Shown here piece after piece: positions 58,136 to 64,000 of a stretch of DNA of 64,000 bases; within the stretch, counting starts at the first letter, position 1; each line of letters opens with the position of its first letter. A model generated the notes under the pieces. That model searched no databases. It was not told the origin of the DNA and saw only the letters and a list, made by a program, of their open reading frames with translations. The position numbers and the translations under genes are program-made. The stretch is from Anaerolineae bacterium (lineage in GTDB: Bacteria > Chloroflexota > Anaerolineae > 4572-78 > J111). The stretch lies in contig JAHDWA010000020.1 in NCBI GenBank assembly GCA_023382535.1, forward strand, positions 93,832-157,831, in the 5' to 3' direction.

Positions 58136-60756
58136 ACCGCTATAAAATCCTTGTCCCCTTGATTTTACTGGCTTTTTTCTTGCGGGTCTGGCAGCTCCCG
58201 GCTATCCCCCCTGGCCTGTGGTACGACGAAGCCTACTACTCGATGGACGCGGCCTGGCTGCTCGACGGCGGGCCGTGGCAGCTCTTTTTTGCCGGCAACA
58301 ACGGCCGTGAGCCGCTGTTTATCTACTTGCAAAGCCTTTTTATCTGGCTCTTTGGAGCGCAGCCGTTGACCTCGCGGCTGATTGGGCCGCTGGTCGGCAC
58401 GCTGACCGTCCCCTTGATCTATGTACTTGCCCACCGCCTGACCCGTAAAGAAAGAACGTTCTATTCCCCAACAATCAACTATCCTCTATCTACCATCCAC
58501 GATCTTCTGCCTACTTGGCTGCCCTATGTAGCGACCGCCGGCCTTGCCGCCTCGTTCTGGCATATTGGCCTGAGCCGGAGTGGCTTCCGGGTTATTTTGC
58601 TGCCGCTGTTTGCTGCGTTTGTTTTTTATGCTTTTTGGCGCGGCTGGCACCCTCCCCTGAAAGGGGGAGGAGTAAGGGTGGGGTGGATAGTACTGGCCGG
58701 GCTGGCCCTCGGTCTCAGCCAGTACACCTATCTTTCCGCCCGGGTCCTGCCCCTGGTTTTTGCCGTTTTCGCCCTAGTTTGGACAGCCCTCTACTTATTT
58801 CACCCTAACCGCCAATCTGCCCATCTCAAAACCCTGTGGTTGGCGCTGGTGATCATGGCGGTGATCGCCGCGGCGGTTTTTGCCCCGCTCGGCTGGGTTT
58901 TTTACCAGAACCCGGCCCTGTTTTCGGCCCGCACCGGCGACGTCCTCTTTACCCCCGATTCTCCCGCCGACCTGTTCCAACACCTGTTTGCCGCGCTGCG
59001 TCTCTTTGTGGATGGGGGCGACTCCAACTGGCGGCATAACTTGCCGGGCCGGCCTATGCTGGGCTGGCTGGGCTGGCTTGGTTTCTGGCCTGGCCTGGTG
59101 CTCTGCCTGCGCCGCCCGCGCCGCAGCGCCCACCTGTTTTTGGTGATCGCCCTGCTCGTTCTCTTTTTACCCGCGTTCCTGGCCGCCCCGCCCATCCATG
59201 CTCTGCGCCTCTCGGCCCTCTTGCCCGTCTACTACCTCATTTTTGCCCTGGGCCTGATGGAGGTTTTACGATTTACGATTTACGATTTACGATTTACGAT
59301 TCGCCTGTCCTCGCCTCTTCGCGTCCTCGTTGCAGCCCTCATCATCGTCCTTCTCCTCGAAACCGGCCTGACTCTTTTTGACTATTTCTACCGCTGGGCC
59401 AGGGCCGAAGAAACTTACGTCGAGTACAACGGTCCGCTGGTGGATTTTGTCAATGAGGTCATCGAGCAGACCCACCAGACGGCTGTGGCTATCCCCTTTC
59501 AACTGTACGTCCATCCGACCACGCGCTACCTGCTGCACGATTATTTTACCGAGCAGCCCGCTCCTGCCGATCTATCCGGCCCGGTGCGCCTGGTGACGCT
59601 GCCCAACGACTTTCGGATGCTCAATGTCGGCAACATCCCGACCTCGCCGGCCTGGGTCTGGCTGACTCGCCGGGCTGACGGTCGCGGCGCGGCTTACGTC
59701 TCCCGCCCGCCGCGGCCGGCTGAACAAGCCTTCCTCGATGGCCCGCTGGCGGCGCTTGCCCCGGATACTTATTATGATCGCTTTGGCCGGGAATTGGCTC
59801 ATTTACGTACCCTGCCCGACCCCGAACCGTTGCTGCCCATGTTCACCGCGACAGCCCCCGAACGCACCATCACCCTCAACTGGGCCAACCTGGCCGAACT
59901 GACCGGCTATGACGTGCTGCCGGCGGTCATCAAGCCCGGCCAGCCGCTGACCCTTAACCTCTATTGGCGCAGCCTGACCGACACCACCTTTGACGAGCGC
60001 CTGTTTCTGCAACTGGTTGACCGCGCCGGCAATCCGATCAACCAGTGGGAGGGCGAGGCTTTCCGCGAAGACATGTATCGCTGGCGGTCTACAGGCATCC
60101 TGCCCAGCCAGCATCTTCTCTGGGTGGGTCCCGACGCCCCCTCCGGCCCCTACCTGGTCCGCCTGGGCTTTTTTGACGACAGAACGGGCCAGCGCCTCCC
60201 AATTGTAAAGGCTGAAGGCGGAGGGCAGAATTATTCTTCATTTCATCCTTCATCCTTCATCCTTCATCCTTCCGTAGACCAGATCCAGCTTGGCCTGTTC
60301 TACGTCTCCCCTGGTGGAACCGACCCGCGCCTGCCCGCTGCCCCTCTCTCCGCTACCTTCGCCGACTCCATCCAACTCACCGGCGTCACTCTACCCAGTC
60401 TCCAAAATTCCTTACTCCCTACTCCTCGCTTCGCGTCCCTACTCCCTGTTACCTTCCACTGGCAAGCCCTCCAGCCCACCGACAGGCCCTACACCGTCTT
60501 TCTGCAAATGCTCGACGAGGGGGGCCAGGTGGTCAGCAGTTGGGACAGCCAGCCCTTTAACGGTCTCTACCCGACCAGCCTCTGGTCTCCTGGCGAAACC
60601 ATCGCCGACACCTTCTCCTTGCCTCTGCCGGAAGCGGGACTCCCCCCCGGCCGCTATCGCCTCATCACCGGCTTCTATGATGTCGGCAGCGGTCAGCGCC
60701 TGCCCGTCGCCACCGGTGGTGATTTCGCCGAATTGGCTCGATTTTCCGTTGAATAA
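58132..60756 (+). CDS. GT-C-type membrane glycosyltransferase-like protein
   Basis: An 874-residue protein starting at a GTG that overlaps the previous stop by 4 bp. After the first span it has GLWYDEAYYSMDAAWLLDG, the Asp-Glu signature of GT-C/PMT-like transferases, and ends its membrane part near residue 420. The soluble C-terminus contains the same beta domain as its neighbour (LTLNLYWRSLTDTTFDERLF, VTFHWQALQPTDRPYTVFLQ). It is probably involved in building a cell-surface glycan. Repeat insertions at 58472, 58648, 59264 and 60244 lie in frame. Confidence 0.82.
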   Translation: MNRYKILVPLILLAFFLRVWQLPAIPPGLWYDEAYYSMDAAWLLDGGPWQLFFAGNNGREPLFIYLQSLFIWLFGAQPLTSRLIGPLVGTLTVPLIYVLAHRLTRKERTFYSPTINYPLSTIHDLLPTWLPYVATAGLAASFWHIGLSRSGFRVILLPLFAAFVFYAFWRGWHPPLKGGGVRVGWIVLAGLALGLSQYTYLSARVLPLVFAVFALVWTALYLFHPNRQSAHLKTLWLALVIMAVIAAAVFAPLGWVFYQNPALFSARTGDVLFTPDSPADLFQHLFAALRLFVDGGDSNWRHNLPGRPMLGWLGWLGFWPGLVLCLRRPRRSAHLFLVIALLVLFLPAFLAAPPIHALRLSALLPVYYLIFALGLMEVLRFTIYDLRFTIRLSSPLRVLVAALIIVLLLETGLTLFDYFYRWARAEETYVEYNGPLVDFVNEVIEQTHQTAVAIPFQLYVHPTTRYLLHDYFTEQPAPADLSGPVRLVTLPNDFRMLNVGNIPTSPAWVWLTRRADGRGAAYVSRPPRPAEQAFLDGPLAALAPDTYYDRFGRELAHLRTLPDPEPLLPMFTATAPERTITLNWANLAELTGYDVLPAVIKPGQPLTLNLYWRSLTDTTFDERLFLQLVDRAGNPINQWEGEAFREDMYRWRSTGILPSQHLLWVGPDAPSGPYLVRLGFFDDRTGQRLPIVKAEGGGQNYSSFHPSSFILHPSVDQIQLGLFYVSPGGTDPRLPAAPLSATFADSIQLTGVTLPSLQNSLLPTPRFASLLPVTFHWQALQPTDRPYTVFLQMLDEGGQVVSSWDSQPFNGLYPTSLWSPGETIADTFSLPLPEAGLPPGRYRLITGFYDVGSGQRLPVATGGDFAELARFSVE
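58472..58506 (+). repeat. In-frame 7-bp tandem repeat (CTATCYN type)
   Basis: CAATCAA CTATCCT CTATCTA CCATCCA CGATCTT encodes part of SPTINYPLSTIHDLLP. Confidence 0.55.
58648..58680. repeat. In-frame CCTCCCC/GGGGAGG hairpin
   Basis: CCTCCCC and GGGGAGG, with outer CACCC/GGGTG, encode HPPLKGGGVRVG between membrane spans. Confidence 0.5.
59264..59301 (+). repeat. In-frame 7-bp tandem repeat (ATTTACG)
   Basis: Five near-identical ATTTACG units encode LRFTIYDLRFTIYDLRFTI, a perfect 7-residue repeat. The same heptamer occurs between soxB and soxD and at 63179. Confidence 0.7.
60244..60271 (+). repeat. In-frame 7-bp tandem repeat (CATCCTT)
   Basis: Four perfect CATCCTT units encode HPSSFILHPS within the soluble domain. 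Confidence 0.65.
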
Positions 60757-60829
60757 ATCTTCACAAACTATGTTATAATGGTTTTGGCGTCACTTTTCTG
60801 CCATCTTAAGGCATCAGCTTAAGAAGATA

Positions 60830-60930
60830 GTGCGCCAAAGAGGTTACACGGAGAAACACGGAGGAGAGACAGAGATTCACCGAGATTTCTCTGTAGCCCT
60901 CTCTGCCTCCTCTGCGAAACTCTGTGTTCG
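60830..60930. repeat. Low-complexity CTCTGTG/CACGGAG repeat upstream of beta-helix gene
   Basis: The spacer after 60756 contains CACGGAGAAACACGGAGGAG and TTTCTCTG/CTCTCTGCC words, like those at 25200-25370. They are open in frame but precede the true start at 60956, which has its own AGGAG. A TATAAT near 60774 may be the -10 of the gene. Confidence 0.5.
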
Positions 60931-60955
60931 TAAAGCCCTCGCCAGGAGATCCTCC

Positions 60956-62956
60956 ATGAAACCACTCCTCTTTAAAATTATCTCAGCACTTCTGTTAGGT
61001 TTGAGCTTAACTCTAACCCTGCTCGGTCTGATGATCTACCTCGACTCTAAAGCCGTCTTCGCCGCCGGACCGCACCACGTAGCTCCCAACTGCGCGGGTG
61101 TGCCAGCGCCCTGCTACACCAGTGTCCAGGCCGCCGTTGACGCCGCCGCCCCCGGCGATGTGATTATGGTAGCAGCGGGGACGTATATAGATGTGCATCA
61201 GCGGGTGGATTATGGCATTCCAGTAACTCAGGTCGTTTTCATCAGCAAAAGTGTGACCATTCGCGGCGGGTATACCACCGCTTTCGCCGAGCCGCCCGAC
61301 CCCCAGGCCAATCCGACGACGCTGGATGCGCAGGGGCAGGGGCGGGTCTTCTACATTACCGGCAGCATCACCCCCACGATTGAGGGGCTGCGGATAACGG
61401 GTGGGAGTGTATCAGACTGGGAGTATGGAGGTGGAATCTATGTTGAGTCGGCCGCTGCCACAATTCGTAACAATTACATCTTTAACAATAAGGCTGACGA
61501 CGGAAGTGACCCTGATTTTACTTGGGATTTTGGGGGAGGAGTGTTTCTAGGGGCTGGTCACAGCACCCTGATTAGTAACGTCATTACCGGCAATTGGGCC
61601 AGTTATGGCGGGGGGGGCCTCATGCTGATAGGCAGCCAGGCTACCTTCAGCCGGAATATCATTAGCTCGAATAGGGCTGGCTGTGGTGGGGGTGGATTTG
61701 GTGCAATCTACAGTCCTGGCTTGTTACTCGACAGTAATATCATTACGGGTAATACCGTCAATTCCCCATGTTCTTACAGCGCCGGTGGCGGAGCCATTAT
61801 AGACCAGTATACTGATGCTCTCCTGGTTAACAACTTGATTGCCGGTAATCAAGCGAATGAACAGGGCAGCGGCTTGTATATCCGGGCTTCGTCGGTACGG
61901 CTGCTCCACAATACCATCGCTAATAATTCTGGCGGTGACGGCAGCGGCATCTATGTAGACGTGAATGATGGAACGGGAATAATCACTAAAAGCACGATTG
62001 CACTGACCAATACAATTATCGTCAGCCAAACGGTCGGGGTAACTGTGACGGCAGGCAGCACTCTCACCCTAAACAGTACCCTCTGGAACGGCAATACCAC
62101 CAACTGGGGCGGCGCGGGTACGATTACTGCTGCTAACAATTACAGCGGCAACCCCGCCTTTGTTAACCCTGCTGCGGGTGATTATCACCTCACTCCTGCC
62201 TCAGCGGCGCTTGACAAAGGCATCAATGCCGGAGTTACCGGCGATATAGACAGCCAGCCTCGCCCTCAAGGCGGGGGCTACGATCTCGGTGCGGATGAAT
62301 ATCCAGCTCCACCGATCCCTCTCGCCGCAGTGGCAATTAACGGCCCGATCACCGGGACAATTAACACGCTCTACGCCTTCACCGCCACCATTAGCCCGGT
62401 TCTAGTAACACCCCCGCTGACTTATACCTGGTCGCCTGCACCGGCTGGGGGTCAGGGCACAGCCGTAGCCACTTATACTTGGCCGGTAACGGGTGCTAAG
62501 ACCATTGCCGTCACGGCGACGAATGCCGTTAATGCCGTCACCGCTACCCATCTCATCACCCTCACTGCCTTCCCAATTCTATCCATCAGCAAAAGTGCTC
62601 CAGTCATTGCCACTGCCGGCAGCGCGATTACTTACACCCTGACCGTGACCAACAGCGGCAATCTAACCGCCACCAATCTGGTCATCACCGACGCCATCCC
62701 GGCGGGAGCCAGCTACCTCAGCGGGGGGACAAAGGTGGGTAACGTGGTCAGTTGGACTGTGCCCAGCCTGGCCGCTGGCGGTGGAGTCACCCGAACCACC
62801 TTTGTCGTCACCGCCACGCAGACCATTACCAACAGCGATTACGGCGTTCAAGCAGGTGGGGGGTACAGCGCCGAAGGAGATACGGCGATTGTGACCGTTA
62901 TTAGTGAAGTAACCTCTGAGAAAAAGAGCTTCTTGCCGGTCATTTTGAAAAAGTAA
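60956..62956 (+). CDS. Secreted right-handed beta-helix protein with DUF11-like domain
   Basis: A 666-residue protein from the ATG at 60956. A signal peptide or anchor occupies residues 1-38 (LFKIISALLLGLSLTLTLLG). A beta-helix follows (about 40-440), with SVQAAVDAAAPGDVIMVAAG, NNYIFNNKA, ISNVITGNWASYGGGG, LLHNTIANNSGGDGSG, and ending in GGGYDLGADEY, the choice-of-anchor Q type. A PKD-like segment and a DUF11 domain (YTLTVTNSGNLTATNLVITD) come next. The extreme C-terminus, KKSFLPVILKK, matches a tail I recall from many Chloroflexota surface proteins. It is probably a surface carbohydrate-binding or adhesive protein. Confidence 0.85.
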   Translation: MKPLLFKIISALLLGLSLTLTLLGLMIYLDSKAVFAAGPHHVAPNCAGVPAPCYTSVQAAVDAAAPGDVIMVAAGTYIDVHQRVDYGIPVTQVVFISKSVTIRGGYTTAFAEPPDPQANPTTLDAQGQGRVFYITGSITPTIEGLRITGGSVSDWEYGGGIYVESAAATIRNNYIFNNKADDGSDPDFTWDFGGGVFLGAGHSTLISNVITGNWASYGGGGLMLIGSQATFSRNIISSNRAGCGGGGFGAIYSPGLLLDSNIITGNTVNSPCSYSAGGGAIIDQYTDALLVNNLIAGNQANEQGSGLYIRASSVRLLHNTIANNSGGDGSGIYVDVNDGTGIITKSTIALTNTIIVSQTVGVTVTAGSTLTLNSTLWNGNTTNWGGAGTITAANNYSGNPAFVNPAAGDYHLTPASAALDKGINAGVTGDIDSQPRPQGGGYDLGADEYPAPPIPLAAVAINGPITGTINTLYAFTATISPVLVTPPLTYTWSPAPAGGQGTAVATYTWPVTGAKTIAVTATNAVNAVTATHLITLTAFPILSISKSAPVIATAGSAITYTLTVTNSGNLTATNLVITDAIPAGASYLSGGTKVGNVVSWTVPSLAAGGGVTRTTFVVTATQTITNSDYGVQAGGGYSAEGDTAIVTVISEVTSEKKSFLPVILKK

Positions 62957-62982
62957 CTTTCGCTATTTTTTGTAACAACCAG

Positions 62983-63019
62983 AGAGACGACCCTCACCAG
63001 CCGGTCGTCTCTTTATTTT
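62983..63019 (+). terminator. Intrinsic terminator
   Basis: AGAGACGACC (62983-62992) pairs with GGTCGTCTCT (63003-63012), followed by TTATTTTG. Confidence 0.8.
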
Positions 63020-63060
63020 GCCAGCCCTCTGCCCGGTGATATAATGCGCCGAGGTAGAAT

Positions 63061-63088
63061 GACCGCTGACCGCAGACGGCGGACGGCT
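63061..63088 (+). repeat. 7-bp tandem repeat (GACCGCN)
   Basis: GACCGCT GACCGCA GACGGCG GACGGCT lies just upstream of the last gene. Confidence 0.6.
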
Positions 63089-63098
63089 GTAAAAACTA

Positions 63099-64000
63099 AT
63101 GGAACCAAACAGCTTTCAAACTCAAGGCCAAACGTCCATCCCCCCAACCGCTCAACCCCAGACCCTTGTTCTTAGAATCGTAAATCGTAAATCGAAAATC
63201 GAAAATCTAGCCCTGGTTTTGCTCCTTATTCTCTATCTTGCCTCCGCCCTGGCTTACGCCGCCCTCGCTCCGCTGACCACCGGCCCGGATGAACTGGCCC
63301 ATTACGAATACGTCCGCTTTATCGCCGGGCATGGCCGGCTACCGCTCAACGATGAGGAACGCCGCCAGGCCAGCTACAAATCCGACCAGCCGCCGCTCTA
63401 TCACCTGCTGGCCGCTCTGCCCGCCGCCCTGGTTGACCCCAGCGGCCCGCCCTTTCTCAAGCGTTACAACGATCACCCCCGCCGCCAATTGATCGAGCGC
63501 ACCCGCCACGCCTGGGGCCTCTACAACACCGAAGACGAGCGCTGGCCCTACCGCGCCGAAATCCTGCGCTGGCACACCGGCCGCTGGGTTGCCATCCTCT
63601 TCGGCGCAGCGACGATAGCCGTGACATTTTTTATTGCCCGTGACCTCTTCTCTTCCCTCCCTCCCCCTCACAGGGGGAGGGTCGGGGAGGGGGTCGCCGC
63701 CCCACTTCTGGAGAAGGTTGGAGCGGGGGTCTGGCCGCTCGCCCTCCTCGCCGCCGCCGTTGTCGCCTTCATCCCCCGCTTTGGCCTGACCGGCTCCATG
63801 CTCAACTACGAAACCACCGTCGCCTTCTTTGCCGCCCTCTTTCTGTGGACTCTCCTGAGAATAGCGGATAGCAGATGGCGGATGGCAAGCCAGCAGAATG
63901 ATTTACCCAACACGAATTACGCACCACGCATCACGCCCTATACTTTCCCCCTCCTCCTCGGCCTTTTCGCCGGGCTGGCGATTCTGACCAAACTCAGCGC
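63099..64000 (+). CDS. GT-C-type membrane glycosyltransferase-like protein, 3' end outside window
   Basis: An open frame of 300 codons from the ATG at 63099 to the right edge. It is a paralogue of the 54821 protein: LTTGPDELAHYEYVRFIA, GRLPLNDEERRQASYKSDQP and PLYHLLAALPAALVD align with it along the same order. No good Shine-Dalgarno precedes the ATG. Four repeat insertions in 300 codons (63179, 63659, 63861, 63909) keep the frame and add polar segments. A membrane transferase using a polyprenyl-linked sugar is the likely role. Confidence 0.75.
   Translation, partial: MEPNSFQTQGQTSIPPTAQPQTLVLRIVNRKSKIENLALVLLLILYLASALAYAALAPLTTGPDELAHYEYVRFIAGHGRLPLNDEERRQASYKSDQPPLYHLLAALPAALVDPSGPPFLKRYNDHPRRQLIERTRHAWGLYNTEDERWPYRAEILRWHTGRWVAILFGAATIAVTFFIARDLFSSLPPPHRGRVGEGVAAPLLEKVGAGVWPLALLAAAVVAFIPRFGLTGSMLNYETTVAFFAALFLWTLLRIADSRWRMASQQNDLPNTNYAPRITPYTFPLLLGLFAGLAILTKLS
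63179..63206 (+). repeat. In-frame 7-bp tandem repeat (CGTAAAT)
   Basis: CGTAAAT CGTAAAT CGAAAAT CGAAAAT encodes part of RIVNRKSKIEN. It is the reverse complement of the heptamer at 59264 and 32598. Confidence 0.65.
63659..63681. repeat. In-frame CCCTCCCCCT hairpin
   Basis: CCCTCCCCCT-CAC-AGGGGGAGGG is a perfect 10-bp inverted repeat encoding PPPHRGR. Confidence 0.6.
63861..63888 (+). repeat. In-frame 7-bp tandem repeat (ATAGCGG type)
   Basis: ATAGCGG ATAGCAG ATGGCGG ATGGCAA encodes IADSRWRMA. Confidence 0.6.
63909..63936 (+). repeat. In-frame 7-bp tandem repeat (ATCACGC type)
   Basis: AACACGA ATTACGC ACCACGC ATCACGC encodes NTNYAPRIT. Confidence 0.6.

Noticed and set aside
59264..59301. 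CRISPR or CRISPR-like array
   Set aside because: The units are 7 bp, directly contiguous and without spacers.
60830..60955. Extended N-terminus of the beta-helix protein
   Set aside because: The upstream in-frame part is low-complexity repeat. The ATG at 60956 has AGGAG and begins a normal signal peptide.

Overview
The window looks like chromosomal DNA of a Chloroflexota bacterium, probably Anaerolineae-like (inference). The support is circumstantial: several MttB-family methyltransferase paralogues, a TrpB2-type tryptophan synthase, NB-ARC/STAND ATPases beside a Ser/Thr kinase with a Pro/Thr-rich stalk, very large GT-C membrane glycosyltransferase-like proteins, a beta-helix surface protein ending in KSFLPVILKK, and intergenic spaces full of short degenerate tandem repeats. 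I saw no rRNA, tRNA or CRISPR array.

Layout. (1) 1-8895: a minus-strand cluster of two SPFH/band-7 membrane proteins, a helical protein and two STAND-type ATPases (the last runs off the left edge), divergent from a membrane-anchored Ser/Thr kinase. This is the best candidate for an undescribed multi-gene system. (2) 9140-12968: a small CxxC protein, a class I glutamine amidotransferase, an ATP-grasp-like partner and a membrane-anchored TPR-like protein. (3) 13141-37261: a large catabolic region. It holds two MttB-family proteins, a tungsten aldehyde:ferredoxin oxidoreductase, a ferritin-like diiron protein, an enolase-superfamily enzyme, an MFS permease, an IclR regulator, an MmgE/PrpD protein, a DauR/YheO-like regulator divergent from an FAD amine oxidase, an ornithine-cyclodeaminase homologue, and a heterotetrameric sarcosine oxidase operon (soxB-D-A-nudix-G). 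A third MttB-family gene lies at 43975-45516. The likely theme is uptake and breakdown of N-methylated amines or amino acids. (4) 37518-49173: signalling genes, namely a hybrid kinase with a receiver protein, a response regulator/Ras-like GTPase/histidine kinase operon, an Rrf2-type regulator with an ABM-domain protein, and a PAS-GAF kinase with a winged-helix regulator. (5) 49401-54643: trpB2, argJ, an MBL-STAS fusion, a 208-residue unknown, and a previously hidden 49-codon gene with its own promoter, Shine-Dalgarno, terminator and a LexA-type box. (6) 54821-64000: three large GT-C-like membrane proteins (the last cut by the right edge) and a beta-helix surface protein.

Regulation visible in sequence: matching palindromes downstream of the IclR promoter and the sox promoter suggest that the IclR protein controls the sox operon; an 11-bp inverted repeat overlaps the divergent promoter of the DauR-like regulator; the Rrf2 gene has an ACTATATATATAGT palindrome in its promoter.

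A striking genome-level feature is the set of degenerate 7-bp tandem repeats and short hairpin repeats. They sit between genes and also in frame inside the GT-C genes, where they encode 7-residue-periodic peptides.
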